DNA from: an uncultured Clostridia bacterium
GTDB taxonomy: Bacteria; Bacillota; Clostridia; Christensenellales; Borkfalkiaceae
Length of the DNA stretch: 5,699 nt
Assembly (NCBI GenBank): GCA_934271725.1
Contig: CAKQSC010000066.1
Coordinates: 1-5,699, forward strand
Reading direction: 5' to 3'
A model generated the notes under the pieces. It was not told where the DNA came from and made no database searches. It was given only the letters and a program-made list of their open reading frames with translations. Made by a program: the position numbers and the translations under genes. This document shows, one piece after another, positions 1 to 4,768 of this stretch (position 1 is its first letter; the number at the start of each line of letters is the position of its first letter).

Positions 1-580
1 GAGTAGCCGTTCCGCCCGTTAAAACGTATAAGTCCGCACGGGGCGCGTCCGAAAAACCGTCGAGAACGCTTTCTATATAGTCTTTTACGTCGCCCTTGCC
101 GGAGTTCATATAGTCTTTTACTCTGACTATTCCTACGGGCAGACTTTTTGAATAAACGGTTTTTCCGTTCTTCGCCACGGTGAGTTCTATGCTCGCTCCG
201 CCGAGATCTATAACGCAACCGTCTTTGCCTTTAAGCGCGCCTTCGAGTCCGAGTTCCGCTTCTTTTTCACCGCTTATTATTTCTATGTCTACGCCCGTTT
301 TCTCTCTGAAAGCGTCTTTCAAAAGTTCGGGGTTTTTGCATTTTCTCATCGCCTCGGTGGCGTAAGCGTAAACCTCGTCCGCGCCGAACTCTTTCGCCTT
401 GTCATAAAAAGACAAAAGCGCGTCGAGCGTTCTTTTACACGCCTCGGCGGAAATCTCTCCCGTTTTATCGAGCCCCTCGGCAAGACGCGTAACTTCGGAC
501 GTTTTCAGAACCCTTACGCAATCTTCGGCAAGAAGCATACGGACGGAATTAGAGCCTATATCGAATATCGCCCTTTTCAA
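1..580 (-). CDS. Ppx/GppA family phosphatase, N-terminal 193 residues (runs off the left edge)
   Basis: The protein belongs to the exopolyphosphatase / pppGpp phosphatase family, cytosolic enzymes of the actin-like ATPase fold that hydrolyse polyphosphate or pentaphosphate guanosine. Visible hallmarks are the N-terminal phosphate-binding strand FDIGSNSVRMLLAE (residues 6-19), VTRLAEGLDKTG (30-41), the YATEAMRKCKNP stretch (73-84), ISGEKEAEL (102-110) with the acidic residues expected at the active site, the second phosphate loop DLGGASIEL (125-133), and LTGGTAT at the edge (187-193). The loop is usually DIGGGSTEL, so A129 and I131 are mild deviations. The start is TTG at 580, because it overlaps the divIC stop as TTGA and an AGGGGA ribosome binding site lies about 7 bases upstream. 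The gene is last in the visible yabP-yabQ-divIC operon. Family assignment is secure. The choice between exopolyphosphatase and GppA activity cannot be made, and the C-terminal half lies outside the window. Confidence 0.93.
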   Translation of the reverse strand, partial: MKRAIFDIGSNSVRMLLAEDCVRVLKTSEVTRLAEGLDKTGEISAEACKRTLDALLSFYDKAKEFGADEVYAYATEAMRKCKNPELLKDAFREKTGVDIEIISGEKEAELGLEGALKGKDGCVIDLGGASIELTVAKNGKTVYSKSLPVGIVRVKDYMNSGKGDVKDYIESVLDGFSDAPRADLYVLTGGTAT

Positions 581-927
581 TTCTCGTCCCCTTTGGTTAT
601 CTTTTCGTCGGGGTAATAATAGCCTAGTTTTCTCGCTTCCCTCTCCAACTTCCATTTGGTAAGCCATACGGAAATATCGTCCTCGGCGTTTTCTTTTTCT
701 TTGTTAAGACGTTCTATCTGCGTATTGAGTTTGTCGAGTTCGCGTTTTTTCGAGCAAACGCTTATAATCTGATAAAGCATTACCGTGAGCAACACGACAA
801 GCAAAACCACGCCCGTCGCAACGGACGCAACGAATATTCTTTTTTTCTTTTCGTTTTCAAAATCATCTTTTTCGGGGAAAAGATTTTCGTCGACTTTATT
901 GTTTTCCACGCGATCTATCTCTTGCAT
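577..927 (-). CDS. divIC: DivIC/FtsB-type septum formation initiator protein
   Basis: This is a small bitopic cell-division protein. In Firmicutes DivIC pairs with FtsL and DivIB in the divisome at the septal membrane. Numbering from the chosen start (116 residues), there is an acidic cytoplasmic N-terminus (1-28), one transmembrane helix rich in V and L (about 31-55), a charged coiled coil (about 59-86), and the family's C-terminal signature EREARKLGYYYPDE (95-108), matching the AR-x-LGY-x-x-P-x-E pattern of DivIC/FtsB. Length is normal. An ATG at 933 is in frame, but GGAG at 934-937 abuts it directly. The same GGAG lies 6 bases before the ATG at 927, so 927 is chosen. It follows yabQ as in Bacillus subtilis, and its last codons overlap the TTG start of the Ppx/GppA gene, indicating coupled translation. 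Confidence 0.93.
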   Translation of the reverse strand: MQEIDRVENNKVDENLFPEKDDFENEKKKRIFVASVATGVVLLVVLLTVMLYQIISVCSKKRELDKLNTQIERLNKEKENAEDDISVWLTKWKLEREARKLGYYYPDEKITKGDEN

Positions 928-933
928 AAACAT

Positions 934-940
934 CTCCGTT
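934..940 (-). promoter_or_regulatory. Ribosome binding site deciding the divIC start
   Basis: The minus strand reads AACGGAG immediately followed by ATGTTTATG. The first ATG (933) has no spacer, while the second (927) has a 6-base spacer, so this site argues for initiation at 927. Confidence 0.7.
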
Positions 941-946
941 ATAATT

Positions 947-1235
947 TCACGTTTTATTCATTATACACCTTTTATATGTTTTTTGCAAGTAATAATGCAA
1001 ACTTTTGTTTTCGGCAAGAATACCCGAAAACAGCCCTATAAGCATATACCCTCTGAAATCGGGAAACCGAAAGAAATACGCGACGGCAAAACAAAAAATC
1101 GGGCGCGAGCCAAACCTTAAAGTTCTTGTATTTTCCTTTCAGAAAACTTATCGGTTCGTACAAAACGCCCGTTATCGCGCCGAACGCGAAACAAACTATA
1201 AAAACGTAAAATTGCAGATAATTATCGTATATCAC
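947..1235 (-). CDS. yabQ: YabQ-like sporulation membrane protein, interrupted by an apparent +1 frameshift
   Basis: YabQ is a mother-cell membrane protein needed for spore cortex formation in Bacillus subtilis. The GTG start at 1235 overlaps the yabP stop (GTGA). The first 46 or so residues include a hydrophobic helix (about 8-25) and the GVLYEP segment, then APDFLF. The starting frame then changes to an arginine-rich, non-membrane sequence (RRVFLSVSRFQR) and stops at 972. Moving to the +1 frame across the T6-G-T4 tract (1088-1098 on the plus strand) gives DFLFAVAYFFRFPDFRGYM followed by LIGLFSGILAENK. That is hydrophobic and typical of the second half of YabQ, and it stops at 947, just upstream of the divIC ribosome binding site. 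Removing one T restores a 95-residue protein, shorter than the roughly 210 residues in B. subtilis. The shift may be a sequencing error, a true mutation, or slippage at the T runs. The gene identity rests on position between yabP and divIC plus the restored protein. Confidence 0.8.
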
Positions 1236-1504
1236 CCGAACAACCTCTTGAAAAAAGGCGTTTTCTTTTCGCCGTATCTTATAGACGTAATATCTCCCTC
1301 GGCGTTAAGACTGCCGGTTGACTTGTCGAAAGAAATTATTTTTATGCCCGAACCCGTTACGAAAAGTTTATTCCCCGCCGTCGTCAGTTTTAATGATTCG
1401 GGCGAAAAGGAATTGACGCATTCCACGCCCGTAAGCGTAAGATATTTTCCGCAATCGAGAACTATTTTTCTTATATCTTTTCTGTTTTCCTGATTCTGAA
1501 CCAT
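1232..1504 (-). CDS. yabP: Sporulation protein YabP
   Basis: This 90-residue protein belongs to the YabP/YqfC family, small proteins of the mother-cell sporulation programme with a repetitive beta-strand fold. Seen in the sequence are LTLTGVECVNSFSPESL, which fits the family pattern L-x-L-T-G-V-x-x-V-x-S-F, then LFVTGSGIKI, and the C-terminal FFKRLFG that closely resembles the FFSKLFR end of B. subtilis YabP. There is no signal peptide or membrane segment. A GTG at 1510 is in frame, but it lies inside the AAAGGCGG ribosome binding site (1510-1517). The ATG at 1504 has a 5-base spacer and is the likely start. The stop TGA overlaps the GTG start of yabQ. It is the first visible gene of the operon. 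The usual upstream neighbour in Bacillus, the S4-domain gene rqcP (yabO), is absent here. Confidence 0.92.
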   Translation of the reverse strand: MVQNQENRKDIRKIVLDCGKYLTLTGVECVNSFSPESLKLTTAGNKLFVTGSGIKIISFDKSTGSLNAEGDITSIRYGEKKTPFFKRLFG

Positions 1505-1509
1505 ACACA

Positions 1510-1517
1510 CCGCCTTT
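1510..1517 (-). promoter_or_regulatory. Ribosome binding site deciding the yabP start
   Basis: The minus strand reads AAAGGCGG, then TGTGT, then ATG at 1504. It is one mismatch from the AGGAGG consensus with 5-base spacing. The alternative GTG start at 1510 overlaps this site and is therefore unlikely. Confidence 0.65.
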
Positions 1518-1599
1518 CTTTCGGCACGGCGTCCCGCAGGATTTTACGCATAACGAGATATATATCGCAAAATCACCGCCCCGAACGAATATTACTATA

Positions 1600-1605
1600 A
1601 TTATA
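1600..1605 (-). promoter_or_regulatory. Possible -10 element for the yabP operon
   Basis: The minus strand carries a perfect TATAAT about 95 bases upstream of the yabP start. No convincing -35 (TTGACA) is found 16-18 bases upstream, and the DNA around it is AT-rich, so chance is a real possibility. The operon might instead be read by a sporulation sigma factor. Confidence 0.25.
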
Positions 1606-1620
1606 CGTCGTTTGCCCCTC

Positions 1621-1726
1621 TTTTATTCCCGTCCGAAACGACGCTCTGCATAGCAACCGAAAGAACGTAACGGAATATCTGCCCGTGCCTTTTATTCGCG
1701 TCCGAAAGACGCTCGGCATAGCAACC
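1621..1726. repeat. Pair of degenerate direct repeats, 69 bases apart
   Basis: The segment 1621-1658 recurs at 1690-1726. Both begin TTTTATTC and share GTCCGAAA, then GACGCTC, then GCATAGCAACC, with a one-base gap and two substitutions between the copies. Similarity continues weakly after each copy (CCGAAAGAAC recurs at 1657 and 1731). The segment lies in a gene-free gap and codes for nothing recognisable on either strand. Confidence 0.75.
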
Positions 1727-1745
1727 CCGTCCGAAAGAACCGCAC

Positions 1746-1857
1746 ACGGGTTTCAGAGTATAACAAGCCCACGCACGGAGGAACCGTACGCGGGTTTAAA
1801 CATATAGGAAGCCCTCGCACGGAAGAATAAAATACGGGTTTAAACGTATAACGAACC
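1746..1857. repeat. Three tandem direct repeats with an exact 44-base period
   Basis: Copies begin at 1746, 1790 and 1834 with (A/G)CGGGTTT, followed by a middle of the form A-N-A/G-TATA, then a GAACCC or AAGCCC block and, in the first two, CGCACGGA. The third copy is cut short by the terminator hairpin. Each copy can fold weakly, because GGGTT at its left pairs with AACCC or AAGCCC about 12 bases later. There are no unique spacers, so this is not a CRISPR. With the neighbouring 69-base-offset pair it fills most of the gap between yabP and the sugar kinase gene. Function is unknown. Confidence 0.75.
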
Positions 1858-1883
1858 CCGCCCGATTTTTTTCGGGCGGGGTT
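1854..1883 (-). terminator. Strong hairpin after the sugar kinase gene
   Basis: A perfect 12-bp stem (arms 1854-1865 and 1872-1883, AACCCCGCCCGA paired with its complement) with a 6-base loop begins 4 bases past the ROK stop codon. Position and stability fit transcription termination of the two-gene operon. The U-tract on the minus strand is poor (TTCGTTATACG), so it may act partly as an mRNA-end stabiliser or need Rho. Confidence 0.7.
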
Positions 1884-1887
1884 AAAA

Positions 1888-2835
1888 TTATTTCATTATT
1901 AGCGCGGCGGCGCCGAGTATGCCCGCCTTGTTTTTTAAAGTAGCGGAAAGGATTTCCACTCTCGGTCCGTGTTTTCCCGCGAAAATATGCTCGTCGACAA
2001 ACTTTTGCAACGGTTTTACCAGAACGTCGCCCTGTTCGCTTACTCCTCCGCCGAGAATTATCGCTTGCGGGCGGAAGATATTCGCGTAATTCGTAAGTCC
2101 CACGCCTAATTTTTCTATATAGTTATCCACGACCTCTTTTGCGTAAACGTCTTTGTCCATATAGTCGAAACAGGTTTTTCCGTTCACTTCGTCTACGGGT
2201 ATTTCGTTCATAAGGCTGTCTTTATGCGCCGTCATAGCGCGTTTGGTATCTCTTATAAGAGCGGTGGCGGACGCATACGCTTCCAGACAACCGAGATTAC
2301 CGCAGGTGCATTTTTCACCGCCGTCGACTATGATCATATGTCCGAGTTCCGTGCCTTGCGACAAGTTGCCCTCGAATAATTTACCGTCTATAACGGCTCC
2401 TCCGCCGACGCCCGTGCCGAGGGTAAGCATAACCACGTCGTTATACTTTTTACCGCACCCGAACTTAAACTCGCCCAAAGTCGCCACGTTGGCGTCGTTC
2501 GCGATTTTTACGGGCAAACCCGTTTTTTCGCTTATCGCAGACGCTATGGGTACTTTTCTGAACCGTAAATTATTAGAATATACCGCAACGCCGTTTTTAC
2601 CGTCTATCGAGCCGGGAATACCCGCGCCCACGCCGACGACGTCTTTTTTGTCGACTCCGCTTTCTTTTATTACCGACAGTACGAGATTCGATATGTTTTC
2701 GATAACGCGCTCCGTTCCTTTTTCCCGTTCGGTAGGAACTTTCGCGCTGTATAAAATATTGCCTTCGCCGTCGACTATGCCTCCTTTAACGAAAGTACCG
2801 CCGAGGTCTATTCCTACGTAATATTTCCCGTTCAT
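1888..2835 (-). CDS. glcK: ROK-family sugar kinase, probable glucokinase
   Basis: This 315-residue cytosolic enzyme would phosphorylate a hexose, most likely glucose to glucose-6-phosphate, using ATP. It has the full ROK layout: the N-terminal phosphate loop DLGGT (10-14); AGIPGSID (71-78); NDAN (113-116), whose Asp114 is the catalytic base; TLGTGVGGG (138-146); ELGH (163-166); the zinc site formed by H166 and CTCGNLGC (C176, C178, C183); LEAYAS (184-189); and LGGGVS (261-266). Length is standard for ROK glucokinases, and there is no N-terminal helix-turn-helix, so it is a kinase rather than a ROK repressor. The start follows the FAD-dehydrogenase stop by 5 bases. Its GGAG lies inside the end of that gene, about 11 bases before the ATG, suggesting coupled expression. 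Sugar specificity is inferred; an N-acetylmannosamine, fructose or allose kinase is not excluded. Confidence 0.92.
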   Translation of the reverse strand: MNGKYYVGIDLGGTFVKGGIVDGEGNILYSAKVPTEREKGTERVIENISNLVLSVIKESGVDKKDVVGVGAGIPGSIDGKNGVAVYSNNLRFRKVPIASAISEKTGLPVKIANDANVATLGEFKFGCGKKYNDVVMLTLGTGVGGGAVIDGKLFEGNLSQGTELGHMIIVDGGEKCTCGNLGCLEAYASATALIRDTKRAMTAHKDSLMNEIPVDEVNGKTCFDYMDKDVYAKEVVDNYIEKLGVGLTNYANIFRPQAIILGGGVSEQGDVLVKPLQKFVDEHIFAGKHGPRVEILSATLKNKAGILGAAALIMK

Positions 2836-2840
2836 ATTTA

Positions 2841-4211
2841 TCAGAACTCCGATGCTATCTTTCTCGCAACGTAAACACCGCTTGCCGAAGCGTGCGACAA
2901 AGAGTGGGTAACTCCGCTACAATCGCCTATAACGTAAAGTCCTTTAAGATGCGTCTGCAAATCGCCGTCCGTTTCGACCTGCATATTGTAGAACTTGACT
3001 TCCACGCCGTATAAAAGCGTGTCGTCGTTAGCCGTTCCCGGCGCGATTTTGTCAAGCGCGTAAATCATTTCTATAATGCCGTCGAGAATACGTTTGGGCA
3101 TAACGAGGCTGAGGTCGCCGGGGGTTGCCGTAAGCGTCGGAGTGATGAAACTCTCTCTCACCCTCGATTCCGTGCTTCTTCTTCCTCTTATAAGGTCGCC
3201 GAAACGCTGAACGATTATTCCCCCGCCCAGCATATTAGACAGTTTCGCAATGCTTTCCGCATAAGCGTTGCTGTCGTTGAACGGTTCCGTAAAGTGCTTT
3301 GAAACGAGCAACGCGAAGTTGGTGTTTTCCGTATGCTTGGAAGGGTCCTCGTACGAATGTCCGTTTACGGTTATAATGCCGTTGGTGTTTTCCGTAACGA
3401 CGGCGCCGTTGGGGTTCATACAGAACGTTCTTACTTTATCGCCGTATTTTTCCGTCTGATATACTATCTTGCTTTCGTAAAGTTCGTCGGTAAGATGTTT
3501 GAATATAACGGCGGGAAGTTCGACTCTCACGCCTATGTCGACTCTGTTTGAAAGCGTTTTAATGCCTAAATGAGCGCACACTTTCTCAATCCAGGAACTG
3601 CCCGAGCGCCCGACGGAAATAACAAGTCTTTTGCACTCGAAATCGTGTTTTGCCGTATGCACGCCGTAAATCCCGTTGTCGGCGGTAACGTCGCTAACGG
3701 GTTCGTTGAAATAAAAATCCACTTTGTCTTTAAGTTGGTTGTAAATGTTCTGCAAAACGACGTAGTTTTTGTCCGTACCGAGATGACGTACGGAAGCGTC
3801 GAGCAAATGAAGTTTGTTTTGCAGACAAAGGGTTTTTATTTTGGTATTCGCGGTGGAATAGAGTTTTGTTCCCTCACCGCCGTTTTTCATATTTATTTCG
3901 TCGACGTACTGCATAAGTTCCACGGCTTGTTTTTTGCCTATAAACTCGTGCAGAGTACCGCCGAACTGATTAGTAATATTGTATTTACCGTCCGAAAAAG
4001 CGCCCGCCCCGCCGAAACCGTTCATAATAGCGCAAGTTTTGCAGTGCATGCAGGAAGTTATTTTCTCCCCGTCGATAGGACATTTTCTCTTTTCCAAAGG
4101 ATTACCCGCTTCTACCATAGCGATAGAAACTTTTTTACCGCTTTTAAGCAATTCGTAAGCGGTGAATATTCCGCCCGGCCCCGCGCCTATTATAACAACG
4201 TCGTATTTCAT
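2841..4211 (-). CDS. NAD(P)/FAD-dependent dehydrogenase of the COG2509 type, four-cysteine cluster
   Basis: This 456-residue soluble flavoprotein has a Rossmann dinucleotide-binding start, VVIIGAGPGGI (5-15), ending in the acidic residue E34 expected to contact the FAD ribose. Next come four cysteines, C44, C54, C57 and C60, and then GFGGAGAFSDGKYN (65-78), a signature of uncharacterised FAD-dependent dehydrogenases grouped as COG2509. A second nucleotide-fold strand (VISVGRSGSSW, 197-207) and the C-terminal FAD motif YVIGDCSG (426-433) with SLSHASASGVYVARKI complete the fold. The substrate is unknown. The cysteines could bind iron-sulfur or zinc, or act in redox. The start ATG at 4211 has AAGGAG 8 bases upstream. 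A strong promoter lies at 4246-4274, making this the first gene of an operon with the ROK kinase. There is no signal peptide. An electron-transfer or sugar-related job is guesswork from the neighbour only. Confidence 0.9.
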   Translation of the reverse strand: MKYDVVIIGAGPGGIFTAYELLKSGKKVSIAMVEAGNPLEKRKCPIDGEKITSCMHCKTCAIMNGFGGAGAFSDGKYNITNQFGGTLHEFIGKKQAVELMQYVDEINMKNGGEGTKLYSTANTKIKTLCLQNKLHLLDASVRHLGTDKNYVVLQNIYNQLKDKVDFYFNEPVSDVTADNGIYGVHTAKHDFECKRLVISVGRSGSSWIEKVCAHLGIKTLSNRVDIGVRVELPAVIFKHLTDELYESKIVYQTEKYGDKVRTFCMNPNGAVVTENTNGIITVNGHSYEDPSKHTENTNFALLVSKHFTEPFNDSNAYAESIAKLSNMLGGGIIVQRFGDLIRGRRSTESRVRESFITPTLTATPGDLSLVMPKRILDGIIEMIYALDKIAPGTANDDTLLYGVEVKFYNMQVETDGDLQTHLKGLYVIGDCSGVTHSLSHASASGVYVARKIASEF

Positions 4212-4245
4212 AAGTCATACTCCTTGAACTTTTTCACACCGTAAT

Positions 4246-4274
4246 ATTTAACCACAACTCTTTCAATTTGTCAA
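4246..4274 (-). promoter_or_regulatory. Sigma-A-type promoter of the FAD dehydrogenase-ROK kinase operon
   Basis: On the minus strand a perfect TTGACA (-35, 4269-4274) is followed by exactly 17 bases and TTAAAT (-10, 4246-4251), with TG one base upstream of the -10 (extended -10). Transcription would begin near 4239, leaving a leader of about 28 bases that contains AAGGAG. Confidence 0.8.
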
Positions 4275-4362
4275 GTCTTTATTCCCTTTCTTCCGTCAAC
4301 GCGAGTTTTTCACACATTTTTATGTGTAACACGACTGTTTCTTTTGTATTTTTCAAAATATA

Positions 4363-4391
4363 TTGAATTTCGGCGAAGCACGTGATATAAT
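4363..4391 (+). promoter_or_regulatory. Sigma-A-type extended -10 promoter for the rightward genes
   Basis: TTGAAT (-35, 4363-4368), 17 bases, then a perfect TATAAT (4386-4391) preceded by TGA (extended -10). The expected start is near 4398, about 25 bases before the ATG at 4422. It lies back to back with the leftward promoter, with about 90 bases between the two -35 boxes. That spacer includes a short inverted repeat ACACAT-TTTT-ATGTGT (4312-4327) which could be an operator or nothing. Confidence 0.8.
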
Positions 4392-4421
4392 AATTTCGCT
4401 ATCAGCCAAAGGAATGATTTT

Positions 4422-4634
4422 ATGTTAACGAATGCGATATGTAAAATATATTCTTGTACAAGTAAAGGCGGAAACGTTTTAACATACCCCGAGGCTTATG
4501 CCTTTACTTGTTATTTGATAGAAAAATATAGGTTCAGTAATGTCCTAAATTGTTGCATTAACTATAATTTTGACGGCATTTTCGGCTCAAATTACAATGT
4601 TGTAATGGACGAGTTTATAAAAAGTATCGCATAG
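4422..4634 (+). CDS. Small protein resembling the C-terminal tail of peptidase-MA-like (gluzincin) proteins
   Basis: This is a 70-residue protein with no confident family name. From residue 20 the pattern LTYPEAYAFTCYLIEKYRF, followed by a short linker, NFDGIFGSNYN and a final DEFIKSIA, resembles the tail of gluzincin/peptidase-MA-like proteins, where a Y-x-x-A-x-x-F-x-x-Y-L-I-x-x-Y-G segment is followed by F-x-x-x-F-G-x-x and a closing helix. The zinc-binding HExxH part is absent, and no upstream sequence in this frame restores it (an in-frame stop lies at 4383). It may therefore be a decayed remnant or an independent small protein. Expression signals are very good: a strong promoter and AAAGGA (4408-4413) 8 bases before the ATG. 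It has four cysteines, no signal peptide and no membrane segment. The DNA is clearly AT-richer than the leftward genes. The family resemblance is from memory of the pattern and is tentative. Confidence 0.6.
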   Translation: MLTNAICKIYSCTSKGGNVLTYPEAYAFTCYLIEKYRFSNVLNCCINYNFDGIFGSNYNVVMDEFIKSIA

Positions 4635-4709
4635 TCGAGGTAATATTATAAAGTTTGATTTATAATATGCATAACAAAAAACACTCATATTCATCCACAA
4701 CAGTGTCGC

Positions 4710-4738
4710 TTGAATATAAAAGTAATTTTTGCTATCAA
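4710..4738 (+). promoter_or_regulatory. Possible separate promoter for the transglutaminase-like gene
   Basis: TTGAAT (4710-4715), 17 bases, then TATCAA (4733-4738) preceded by TGC, the same design as the promoter at 4363 but with a weaker -10. It would give a leader of about 25 bases carrying GGAG before the ATG at 4769. If used, the preceding stretch (4635-4732) is non-coding. Confidence 0.4.
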
Positions 4739-4759
4739 TATTTGCGAGAAAATTTTCTT

Positions 4760-4763
4760 GGAG
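4760..4763 (+). promoter_or_regulatory. Ribosome binding site deciding the transglutaminase-like gene start
   Basis: GGAG with a 5-base spacer (TATTT) before the ATG at 4769. The upstream in-frame candidates, TTG at 4655 and ATG at 4667, have no suitably spaced site; the nearest GAGG (4637-4640) is more than 25 bases from the ATG at 4667. Confidence 0.65.
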
Positions 4764-4768
4764 TATTT

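Noticed and set aside
785..1120. Open frame on the plus strand opposite divIC/yabQ
   Set aside because: It is the antisense of real minus-strand genes, has no ribosome binding site and gives a low-complexity Ser/Thr-rich product.
1005..1493. 162-codon plus-strand open frame opposite yabP/yabQ
   Set aside because: It is antisense to two recognisable genes, has no family resemblance and no start signals.
1473..1551. Short minus-strand reading frame starting upstream of yabP (MRKILRDAVPKE)
   Set aside because: It has no ribosome binding site, overlaps yabP out of frame, and has no S4-domain features that would make it rqcP.
1588..1595. GTAATATT on the minus strand as a sigma-E -35 box for yabP
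   Set aside because: It fits the -35 pattern well, but no CATACAAT-like -10 lies at the required distance.
1746..1857. CRISPR-like array
   Set aside because: The 44-base units are contiguous and degenerate without unique spacers, and no cas genes are present.
2122..2132. TTATCCACG resembling a DnaA box
   Set aside because: It is a single site inside the kinase gene with no cluster or AT-rich unwinding region.
3570..4244. 224-codon plus-strand open frame opposite the FAD dehydrogenase
   Set aside because: It is the shadow of a clearly conserved flavoprotein gene, and its product matches no family pattern.
4312..4327. Inverted repeat ACACAT-TTTT-ATGTGT as a terminator or operator feature
   Set aside because: A 6-bp AT-rich arm is too weak to list as a separate feature. 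It is mentioned only as part of the divergent promoter gap.
4655..4768. N-terminal extension of the transglutaminase-like protein to TTG 4655 or ATG 4667
   Set aside because: Neither start has a properly spaced ribosome binding site, whereas ATG 4769 does. A possible promoter also lies within the stretch.
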